DNA of 5,374 bases, from assembly GCA_958414155.1 (NCBI GenBank), contig CATYWI010000116.1, positions 1 to 5,374 on the forward strand. The letters run 5' to 3'. The position numbers and the translations under genes were made by a program. Origin of the DNA: an uncultured Anaerotruncus sp. (GTDB lineage Bacteria; Bacillota_A; Clostridia; Oscillospirales; CAG-272). Below the pieces are notes generated by a model, which was not told the DNA's origin, ran no database searches, and saw only the letters and a program-made list of their open reading frames with translations. Shown here in pieces: positions 1-5,203 of this stretch; positions within the stretch are counted from its first letter, which is position 1; each line of letters begins with the position of its first letter.

Positions 1-246
1 CCGGGGCTTGGCATCAGGGGCAAAATGCTCTCTCTCAAGCCGCTCGGCGGGCATGACGATGCCAACGGTCTTTGGTACTGCACCTTTCCCAAGGGACAGA
101 CCGGCGTATATTCGATAGGCGGAGGGTACTACTACTTCTCCTATGAAAAGCGCACCGACCGCGACGGTGAAAAGTATTTTTCGTCCGATGTAAAGCTTTG
201 CCGATACACGGGCGAGGGCGACGTCCTTTTTGAGGTCGTCGAATAA
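1..246 (+). CDS. 3' end of an unrecognised protein (partial)
   Basis: The reading frame is open from the first base and ends at TAA (244-246), so at least 81 C-terminal residues are present; the start lies outside the window. I do not recognise the family. The visible part is rich in glycine and aromatic residues, with short alternating stretches such as GLWYCTF, GVYSIGGGYYYFSY and a final GDVLFEVVE, which would suit beta strands of a beta-sandwich or propeller-like domain (inference). There is no transmembrane segment and no catalytic motif I can name. The next gene starts 23 nt downstream with its own ribosome binding site and no terminator intervenes, so the two are probably co-transcribed. 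An ATG at 25 is internal to the open frame and unlikely to be the true start. The coding status is fairly sure; the function is unknown. Confidence 0.7.
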   Translation, partial: PGLGIRGKMLSLKPLGGHDDANGLWYCTFPKGQTGVYSIGGGYYYFSYEKRTDRDGEKYFSSDVKLCRYTGEGDVLFEVVE

Positions 247-269
247 ACAAACGGGAAAGGAAAACGATC

Positions 270-1139
270 ATGCTTTTATCAACACAGACATCTCTTATGA
301 CATCCCGTCTCGGCTACGAGGAGGGCGTGCTCGCATTGAAGCGCGCGGGCTACGATGCGCTTGACTTCTCGCTTTTTTCAATGACCCGCAACGATTCCCC
401 CTATGTTACCGAGGGCTGGCGCGAATATGTTGAGGCGCAGCGCAGATTTGCCGATGCCAACGGCATAGTCTTCAACCAGTCGCACGCTCCGTTCTCCTTC
501 CGCTGGGACGATGCCACTGTGCGTGAGGAGATAGCCCAGCCGCGTGTGCTGCGTTCTCTTGAGATAGCCGCCATGATGGGTGTCAAGGCGATAGTGGTCC
601 ATCCGCTTCACTACTGCGAGTATCTGGGTCACGAAAAGGAGATGCACGAGCTGAACCTTGAATACTACCGCTCTATGATTCCCTACTGCCGCGAGTACGG
701 CATTCAGGTAGCCGTTGAAAACATGTGGCAGAACGAGCGCCGCCGCCGTATAATCTCATACGATGTTGCCGCGCGTCCCGAGGAGCTTGCCGCGTTTATC
801 GACGAGCTTGACAGCGAGTGGGTAACGGCTTGTCTCGATCTCGGCCACTGCGGTCTTGTCGGCGAGGATGCAGCCGCTTCCATACGGGTACTCGGTCACG
901 ACCGTCTCGGTGCGCTTCATGTTCACGACAACAACTATCGCGAGGACACTCACACCCTGCCCGGTATCGGTCTTATGGACTGGAACGGCATTTGTGCCGC
1001 TCTGCACGATATAAACTACAAGGGCGAGTTCACCTTTGAGGCGGACAACTTCCTGCGCAATTTCCCGAACGACTATCTTGAGCGTGCCGCCGCCTTCATG
1101 GTCCAGACCGGCCGCTACCTTATTTCTAAAATTGGGTGA
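270..1139 (+). CDS. Sugar phosphate isomerase/epimerase-like TIM-barrel protein (AP endonuclease 2 superfamily)
   Basis: Predicted 289-residue cytosolic protein of the xylose isomerase-like TIM-barrel superfamily, whose members isomerise or epimerise sugars and sugar derivatives with a divalent metal; the same fold includes endonuclease IV. The expected metal-ligand pattern is visible: VHPLHY with H111 and H114, VEN with E150, CLDLGHCG with D190 and H193, LHVHDN with H217 and H219, and TFEAD with E257 near the C-terminus. The length of 289 is usual for the stand-alone sugar isomerase-like members. The start ATG is supported by a GAAAGGA ribosome binding site at 255-261, 8 nt upstream. No signal peptide or membrane segment is seen. 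It follows the partial gene by 23 nt, suggesting one operon, and the terminator at 1314-1348 probably ends that transcript. The actual substrate cannot be read from the sequence; a keto-sugar or inositol derivative is a guess. Family assignment is confident, substrate is not. Confidence 0.9.
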   Translation: MLLSTQTSLMTSRLGYEEGVLALKRAGYDALDFSLFSMTRNDSPYVTEGWREYVEAQRRFADANGIVFNQSHAPFSFRWDDATVREEIAQPRVLRSLEIAAMMGVKAIVVHPLHYCEYLGHEKEMHELNLEYYRSMIPYCREYGIQVAVENMWQNERRRRIISYDVAARPEELAAFIDELDSEWVTACLDLGHCGLVGEDAAASIRVLGHDRLGALHVHDNNYREDTHTLPGIGLMDWNGICAALHDINYKGEFTFEADNFLRNFPNDYLERAAAFMVQTGRYLISKIG

Positions 1140-1173
1140 CGTTTCTACAGAGTCTGATCTTCATACCCCGACC

Positions 1174-1310
1174 GTGAAGTTAGTACAAACTCTTATCTAC
1201 TGCACGTCTTTAGTTACATCGGAACATGGAGCAGCTTGTCGGTGAAGTAAGAAAAGATTTATATCAGACTTCACGTCTTAAGTTTCTTCATAACATGAAG
1301 TAGCTATCCG
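1174..1310 (+). repeat. Two degenerate ~68-bp tandem units with small hairpins
   Basis: Unit 1 (1174-1241, 68 bp) and unit 2 (1242-1310, 69 bp) align along their length, roughly two bases in three identical. Both open with GTGAAGT, both have CACGTCTT near the middle, and their second halves match at 21 of 31 positions by eye. In unit 2, GTGAAGT (1242-1248) pairs perfectly with ACTTCAC (1268-1274), and CTTCAT (1286-1291) pairs with ATGAAG (1295-1300) around an AAC loop. In unit 1 the first stem is kept with one mismatch (1174-1180 with 1199-1205) while the second is poorly kept. A GCGAAC at 1311 resembles the start of a third unit and leads into the terminator. Function unknown; it could be a structured 3' UTR or small RNA, or decayed repeat DNA. 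Confidence 0.6.
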
Positions 1311-1313
1311 GCG

Positions 1314-1348
1314 AACAGAGGGCAGATTTTTATCTGCTCTCTGTTTTT
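1314..1348 (+). terminator. Rho-independent terminator
   Basis: A 14-bp stem with a single G-U pair is formed by 1314-1327 (AACAGAGGGCAGAT) and 1332-1345, around a TTTT loop, and runs directly into a T-tract (1344-1348). On the + strand it would end transcription from the isomerase-like gene, 175 bp downstream of that gene's stop codon. It also separates that unit from the promoter of the TetR gene. Confidence 0.88.
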
Positions 1349-1380
1349 GGTTTCTGCAAAGAAAGAATAATAATGAAGAT

Positions 1381-1516
1381 TTTCGCGTCAGCGGAAATCC
1401 ACCTTAAACCCGCGAAGCGGGATATCACCTTTCTGTCACGCACATGCGTGACAGAAAGATATCACACTGCGCCGGCGGTATATCACATTCTGCTTCGCAG
1501 AAGCAGAATATATCAC
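1381..1516. repeat. Array of palindromes each followed by ATATCAC
   Basis: Four copies of ATATCAC (1422-1428, 1459-1465, 1480-1486, 1510-1516) each follow a different palindrome: CCCGC-GAA-GCGGG (1409-1421); a 13-14 bp near-perfect stem, TTTCTGTCACGCA at 1430-1442 with its complement at 1445-1457; the short CGCCGGCG (1470-1477); and ATTCTGCTT (1487-1495) with AAGCAGAAT (1501-1509). A weaker first unit precedes them: TTTCGC (1381-1386) pairs with GCGGAA (1391-1396), followed by ATCCACC. The stems differ in sequence while the linker is kept, so selection or copying acts on the hairpin-plus-linker layout. I recall similar palindrome/ATATCA strings in intergenic DNA of other Clostridia, but cannot name a described family. 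No transposase is present, and linker spacings of 37, 21 and 30 bp with self-complementary units rule out CRISPR. Confidence 0.85.
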
Positions 1517-1520
1517 CGCT

Positions 1521-1576
1521 ATTTGTGCTTTCATATTGACAATTTTCATTCCGTGTGGTAAAATAAAAGCACAAAT
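1521..1576. promoter_or_regulatory. 11-bp inverted repeat framing the TetR-gene promoter (candidate operator)
   Basis: ATTTGTGCTTT at 1521-1531 is repeated exactly in inverted orientation as AAAGCACAAAT at 1566-1576. The arms enclose the -35 and -10 elements with 34 bp between them. One arm lies just upstream of -35 and the other just downstream of -10, covering the likely transcription start, so protein bound at both would block RNA polymerase. Binding by the adjacent TetR protein is an inference; TetR operators are usually compact palindromes, which this is not. The repeat begins 4 bp after the last ATATCAC, so it may instead be the edge unit of that array. Confidence 0.6.
1536..1564 (+). 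promoter_or_regulatory. Sigma-A type promoter of the TetR/glycosyltransferase unit
   Basis: A perfect -35 TTGACA (1536-1541) is followed after 17 bp by TAAAAT (1559-1564), one base from the TATAAT consensus. Transcription would start around 1570-1573, leaving a leader of about 45 nt before the TetR ribosome binding site and start codon. Confidence 0.85.
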
Positions 1577-1616
1577 TAGAACGGTCGTTTGATAACGGAC
1601 GCAAGGAGGTAGCGGG

Positions 1617-2153
1617 ATGAAGATCGCAGGTTCAAAGCTTCTTTCCGGCATGCGCCGCAAGCAGGAAAGCACCAAGGACAACATAAGAACATCCACCTTC
1701 CGTTTGCTTGCCGAGCGCGGATACGCCAACATATCCATGCGTGATATTGCTGCGGAGGCGGGTGTGGCGCTGAGTCAGATAGCCTACTATTATCATTCAA
1801 AGGACACCCTCATTTCTGCGGTCGCCAGCGAGGCTGTGGACCGCTTTGTTGAAGGCTTTGACTGTGCGCTCGACGCACCGGGGGGCGATCCCCTTGCGGC
1901 TGCGCGCGATTACTTTGCCCGCATTTCATGCGGCGGCGAGGGGAGCGAGCTGTGGCGCGTAGTGCTTGACTTTGTGGGGCAGGCGAGTTGGGTCCCTGCG
2001 TTCCGCGACAGCATAAACGAGTTTTTCACCCGGCTTTCGGGAATACTTGACGAAAAAATAAACAGCTCCGACTGTGCAAAAATAAACGCCCGCGAAACGA
2101 TAGGAGCGCTTTTCGGCTCATCGGTGATGCGCCTTTATGCCGCGGGAGTATGA
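1617..2153 (+). CDS. TetR/AcrR-family transcriptional regulator
   Basis: Predicted 178-residue DNA-binding repressor. The TetR N-terminal domain spans about residues 16-65: a first helix region (KDNIRTSTFRLLAERGY), then the helix-turn-helix NISMRDIAAEAGVALSQIAYYYHSK in the family pattern, in which the recognition helix leads into YYHSKDTL (about residues 57-65). The C-terminal ligand-binding part is short and shows no recognisable ligand signature; typical members have 190-220 residues, so this one is slightly small. About 15 basic residues-rich positions precede the domain. The ATG is fixed by AAGGAGGT at 1603-1610, 6 nt upstream. The gene stands first behind the promoter at 1536-1564 and is followed after 28 nt by a glycosyltransferase gene. 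Inference: it represses its own promoter and thus the envelope-lipid genes behind it, perhaps sensing a lipid or an envelope-active compound. Family assignment is firm; ligand and targets are unknown. Confidence 0.92.
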   Translation: MKIAGSKLLSGMRRKQESTKDNIRTSTFRLLAERGYANISMRDIAAEAGVALSQIAYYYHSKDTLISAVASEAVDRFVEGFDCALDAPGGDPLAAARDYFARISCGGEGSELWRVVLDFVGQASWVPAFRDSINEFFTRLSGILDEKINSSDCAKINARETIGALFGSSVMRLYAAGV

Positions 2154-2181
2154 CCTTTACCGATACGGAGGATTATTTCAG

Positions 2182-3324
2182 ATGAAGATTGCAATAATAT
2201 GTGATGTACTTGGCAAGGAAAACAACGGCACCACCGTGGCGGCAATGAATCTTATCCGCTCGCTCAAGGCAAAGGGACACGAGGTGCGCGTGGTCTGTCC
2301 CGATGAGGACCGCCGCGGCGACGAGGGTTTTTACATTGTCAAAAAGATAAATTTCGGTATATTCAACGATTACATTGAGGAAAACGGCGTGGTGATATCA
2401 CGCCCTGATGAGGATACGCTGCGCACCGTCATACAGGGCGCCGATGTGTGCCACCTTGTCACGCCGTTCTTTCTGGCGCACAAGGGAATGGAGATCGCAC
2501 GCGAGTACGGCGTGCCGATAACGGCGTCCTTCCACTGTCAGGCTGAGAATATCTCAAGCCACCTGTTCCTCATGAATTCCACCCGTTTCAACACCAAGAT
2601 GTACAAGACCCTTTACAGCTATGTTTACAGATACTGCACGGCGGTGCATTATCCCACGCAGTTCATCTGCGATGTGTTTGAGCGCGAATGCGGGCATACT
2701 ACCAACCATTATGTTATTTCAAACGGCGTCGGCAAGGAATTCGTACATCGGCCGGAGCCAAAGCCCGCGGAATTCGCCGATAAAAAGGTCGTTCTTTTCA
2801 CCGGGCGCTATTCGCGCGAGAAGTGCCACAAGGTGCTGATAGACGCCGTCGCGCTCACTCGCGATCCCGGGCGGATAAAGCTCGTGTTTGCGGGGTGCGG
2901 TCCGCTTGACGAAAAGCTGCACGAATATGCGCGCGAGGTGCTTCCGGCGGACGATCAGCCGCTTTTCGGCTTTTTCTCGCGTCCGGAGATGCTCCGCGTG
3001 CTGAATTATGCCGATCTTTACGTTCACCCTGCCGAGATAGAGATCGAGGCGATAGCCTGCCTTGAGGCGATAAAGTGCGGTCTTGTGCCTGTCATCGCCG
3101 ACTCGCCGCGCTCGGCAACGCGCTATTTTGCGCTTGGCGAGAAGAATCTGTTCAGATACGATTCTCCCGAGGAGCTTGCCTCTCGTATAGATTACTGGCT
3201 TGACGACCCGGAGGCGATGGAGCGCTGCCGCCGCGCCTACGAGGGCTACTCGGCGCAGTTCGACCGTGATGTGTGCATGGACCGGATGGAGGGCATGCTC
3301 CGCGACGCAGCGGCGACAAAATAA
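2182..3324 (+). CDS. GT4-family glycosyltransferase (GT-B fold), possibly glycolipid-forming
   Basis: Predicted 380-residue retaining glycosyltransferase that would transfer a sugar from a nucleotide sugar to an acceptor at the cytoplasmic membrane face. The N-terminal Rossmann half begins MKIAIICDV with the glycine-containing NNGTT loop (residues 14-18); FHCQAE at 117-122 sits where related proteins have the YHTKFD motif. The C-terminal half shows SNGV (180-183), TGRYSREK with R209 and K214 (the usual phosphate-binding Arg and Lys), AGCGPL (237-242) and the E-X7-E motif E287...E295. No signal peptide or membrane span is visible. I chose ATG 2182 over the in-frame ATG at 2137, because GGAGG lies at 2167-2171 and MKIAI is the normal family start; the longer form would overlap the TetR gene. 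The layout recalls diacylglycerol glucosyltransferases, but the acceptor is not proven. It lies between the TetR gene and the acyltransferase remnant, consistent with glycolipid synthesis. Confidence 0.9.
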   Translation: MKIAIICDVLGKENNGTTVAAMNLIRSLKAKGHEVRVVCPDEDRRGDEGFYIVKKINFGIFNDYIEENGVVISRPDEDTLRTVIQGADVCHLVTPFFLAHKGMEIAREYGVPITASFHCQAENISSHLFLMNSTRFNTKMYKTLYSYVYRYCTAVHYPTQFICDVFERECGHTTNHYVISNGVGKEFVHRPEPKPAEFADKKVVLFTGRYSREKCHKVLIDAVALTRDPGRIKLVFAGCGPLDEKLHEYAREVLPADDQPLFGFFSRPEMLRVLNYADLYVHPAEIEIEAIACLEAIKCGLVPVIADSPRSATRYFALGEKNLFRYDSPEELASRIDYWLDDPEAMERCRRAYEGYSAQFDRDVCMDRMEGMLRDAAATK

Positions 3325-3372
3325 ATATTTTGCAAAGCAAAATATATCATACGGCGCCAGCAAATATATCAT
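3325..3372. repeat. Second, shorter member of the palindrome/ATATCA family
   Basis: Directly after the glycosyltransferase stop codon, ATATTTTGC (3325-3333) pairs over 9 bp with GCAAAATAT (3337-3345) around AAA. ATATCAT follows at 3344-3350, then a short palindrome GGCGCC (3353-3358) and another ATATCAT at 3366-3372. The palindrome-plus-ATATCA layout is that of the array at 1381-1516, with T in place of C as last linker base. The hairpin has no following T-tract, so it is a poor terminator, although it could slow polymerase or protect the upstream mRNA end. It fills much of the 114-bp gap before the acyltransferase remnant. Confidence 0.72.
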
Positions 3373-3438
3373 ATCGCAATACATTTACCGTTTACACGTA
3401 TTTGCCGATCACACCACAGTACAAGAAAGGTCTTTTTC

Positions 3439-3867
3439 ATGGCTCTTTTCACAAAAGAAAAGAAATCCGCCCCGTCTGTCAGGACTGTCGAATTCACCGA
3501 CGAAAAAAAACAACGATTTTGCCGCGCGGAGGCGCAGTGCCGCAGTCATTGGCGGCTGCCGCAATTTTTACGGTGCGCTTGAGGATAGCATACGCTCCGG
3601 TCACGCCGTGACCATTTATCCCGAGGCGCACATATGGCCCTACTGCAATTTCATACGCGATTATCCCTACGGTTCGTTCATGTACACGAAAAGGCTTGAC
3701 GTACCGGCGGTCGGCTTTACCGTTACCTGTCGCCGCCGTCGAGTGCGCCATGCGCGACGAGCTGCGCGACCGCATACACGGATTTATGACCGATACGGTG
3801 AATTCGAACGGAAGCTACGAATATATTGCATACAGAAAAAAAAGATGATACCGACATGGTGGGATGA
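3439..3867 (+). pseudogene. Broken PlsC-like lysophospholipid acyltransferase
   Basis: Pieces of one acyltransferase lie in three frames. An ATG at 3439, with AAAGG at 3426-3430, opens MALFTKEKKSAPSVRTVEFT; this frame stops at 3580-3582. From the A8 run at 3503-3510 the homology continues one frame over, as NNDFAA, then GGCRNFYGALEDSIRSGH and YPEAHIWPY (3617-3643), the family's FPEGTR-like block. After FTVT (about 3725) it moves to the third frame, with AAVECAMRDELRDRIHGFM and a tail YEYIAYRKK, breaking again at a second A8 run (3836-3843) and stopping at 3846-3848. With seven A there, the tail would read KKDDTDMVG and stop at 3865-3867, like acidic tails of this family. The catalytic NHX4D block, expected between NNDFAA and the GGCRNFYG segment, is absent: roughly 100 residues are missing. 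A further ~20-30 residues seem lost at the second frame change. Intact relatives transfer acyl groups to lysophospholipids at the membrane. This copy should be inactive. The deletion sizes rest on my memory of the family. Confidence 0.82.
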
Positions 3868-3903
3868 TCGTCCCGACCTGCCGGAAGGAGGCATTGTGAT
3901 AAA

Positions 3904-5172
3904 ATGAAGGTCTGCCTTTTCAACGATTCCTTCCCGCCGCTTATCGACGGTGTGGTGAATACCGTGGTGAATTATGCCACGGTGATACAGAAAAAATACG
4001 GCGACGTGCTCGTAGCGACGCCGAAATACCCGGGCGTAAAGGATGAATACCCCTTTGCTGTTTTGCGCTATCCGAGTATAAACACGGTGCGCATGGTCGG
4101 TTACCGCACAGGCAATCCCTTTGATGCCGTTGCCATGCGCCGTATGTCGGATTTTGCGCCGGACATTCTGCATTCGCATTGCCCAATGGCGTCGCTGTTC
4201 ATGGCGCGTGAGCTGCGCAACCTTACCGGCGCGCCGATAATCCTTACCTACCATACCAAATTCGATATCGATATCAAGCGCGCGCTGAAGATAGGCTCTA
4301 TCTCCGACGCCGCCATACGCGCAGTGGTCGAGAATATCGCCGCCGCCGATGAGGTATGGGCGGTCAACGAGGGCGCGGGCGAGAACCTGAAAGGCCTCGG
4401 TTTTGAGGGCGAGATACACATAATGCCTAACGGAGTGGAATATCCGCAGGGCGCGGCTCCGGAGGAGGAGACTGCCGCGGTGCGCCGCGACTACGGCATT
4501 CCCGCCGACCGCCCGGTCTTCCTTTTTGTCGGGCGCATGATGTGGTACAAGGGGCAGAGGATAATCATTGACGGTCTTAAAAGGATAAAGTCCGCGGGAC
4601 ATGCCTTTACGATGCTTTTTGTGGGCGACGGTTCCGACTTTGACGACATAAAAAAATACGCAGCCGATTCCGGTCTTGCCGCCGACTGCATATTCACCGG
4701 CGCGGTGCGCGACCGCGAAAGGCTGCGCGCCATATATTCGCAAAGCGACATGTTCCTGCTCCCGTCGGTCTTTGACAACAACCCGATAGTGGTCAAGGAG
4801 GCGGCGGCGTGCGGCACGGCAAGCGTGCTTGTGGCGGGGTCAAGCTCCGCCGATGGCGTCAGCGACGGCAAAAACGGGCTTCTCATAGGTGAGGACGCCG
4901 ATTCTATGGCGGCAGCGCTTTTGCGTATATGCACCGAGCCGGGGCTGGCGGTGCGTCTGGGCGACGCCGCGATGCACGACCTTTACGTGTCGTGGGAGGA
5001 TCAGATCGACACCGCGGTCGGACGCTACCACGAGCTGATAGAAATGAAGAACCGTGGCGAGCTTGAGCCGCGCCGCGCAAAGCTGGACCGTGCCATTGCC
5101 ACGCTCAGCGAGATACAGAACGGAGTTGACCGCGTGCGTGATTTCTTTACCGGCACGGGGCAGATATTCTGA
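3904..5172 (+). CDS. GT4-family glycosyltransferase, Clostridia type with D-X7-E motif
   Basis: Predicted 422-residue GT-B fold glycosyltransferase, cytosolic or peripheral on the membrane. N-terminal half: MKVCLFNDSFPPLIDGVVNT with the sugar-nucleotide glycine loop (residues 15-20), ILHSHCP (88-94) and TYHTKFDID (115-123). C-terminal half: MPNGV (174-178), FVGRMMWYKG with R211 and K216, FVGDG (239-243), and FDNNPIVVKEAAACG, where D291 and E299 take the place of the usual E-X7-E pair. An aspartate here also occurs, as I recall, in close Clostridia relatives, so it is probably a subfamily trait and not damage. The last ~40 residues form a charged helical tail ending in DRVRDFFTGTGQIF that could touch the membrane (inference). 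The ATG is supported by GAAGGAGG at 3884-3891 with a longish 12-nt spacer; no upstream in-frame start exists. It follows the broken acyltransferase and precedes the exporter-like gene by 31 nt. A role in glycolipid or envelope glycan synthesis is likely; the acceptor is unknown. Confidence 0.9.
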   Translation: MKVCLFNDSFPPLIDGVVNTVVNYATVIQKKYGDVLVATPKYPGVKDEYPFAVLRYPSINTVRMVGYRTGNPFDAVAMRRMSDFAPDILHSHCPMASLFMARELRNLTGAPIILTYHTKFDIDIKRALKIGSISDAAIRAVVENIAAADEVWAVNEGAGENLKGLGFEGEIHIMPNGVEYPQGAAPEEETAAVRRDYGIPADRPVFLFVGRMMWYKGQRIIIDGLKRIKSAGHAFTMLFVGDGSDFDDIKKYAADSGLAADCIFTGAVRDRERLRAIYSQSDMFLLPSVFDNNPIVVKEAAACGTASVLVAGSSSADGVSDGKNGLLIGEDADSMAAALLRICTEPGLAVRLGDAAMHDLYVSWEDQIDTAVGRYHELIEMKNRGELEPRRAKLDRAIATLSEIQNGVDRVRDFFTGTGQIF

Positions 5173-5203
5173 GATAAGTAAAAACAAAAAGAGGTAATTC
5201 AAA

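Larger units (their letters stand above)
1140..1616. other. 477-bp gene-free, structure-rich intergenic region
   Basis: No convincing gene lies between the isomerase-like gene and the TetR gene. In order the stretch holds: about 34 bp without clear features, two degenerate tandem units (1174-1310), a Rho-independent terminator (1314-1348), an AT-rich link (1349-1380), an array of palindromes separated by ATATCAC (1381-1516), and a sigma-A promoter flanked by inverted arms (1521-1576) with a 5' leader up to the TetR start codon at 1617. The 62-codon frame from 1373 merely reads through the palindromes and has no ribosome binding site. Confidence 0.8.

Noticed and set aside
1381..1516. CRISPR array
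   Set aside because: The constant part is only 7 bp, the intervening units are self-complementary and of unequal length, and no cas gene is near.
1373..1561. 62-codon open frame through the palindrome array
   Set aside because: No ribosome binding site before its ATG, and its residues (repeated YHI/RR patterns) only reflect translation of the ATATCAC-palindrome repeats and the promoter.
1580..1602. Imperfect palindrome in the TetR leader (GGTCGTT-TGAT-AACGGAC)
   Set aside because: The arms mismatch and a 4-nt centre makes chance likely; kept only as an alternative operator site if the flanking 11-bp arms prove irrelevant.
2137..2181. Longer start for the first glycosyltransferase at ATG 2137
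   Set aside because: It would overlap the TetR gene and add 15 residues not expected for the family; GGAGG at 2167-2171 fits ATG 2182.
2392..2401. GTGATATCAC palindrome resembling the repeat linker
   Set aside because: It lies in the coding sequence of the first glycosyltransferase (codons for VVISR) without an adjacent hairpin unit; likely coincidence.
2719..3384. 221-codon open frame on the minus strand
   Set aside because: Antisense shadow of the first glycosyltransferase, starting inside the repeat element; no family motifs.
3439..3582. Independent small protein starting at ATG 3439
   Set aside because: Its first ~22 residues match the N-terminus of the acyltransferase family and the rest is out-of-frame sequence of that gene, so it is a pseudogene fragment.
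3784..4743. 319-codon open frame on the minus strand
   Set aside because: Antisense shadow of the second glycosyltransferase; Arg/His-rich, without recognisable motifs, and the + strand frame has full GT4 signatures.
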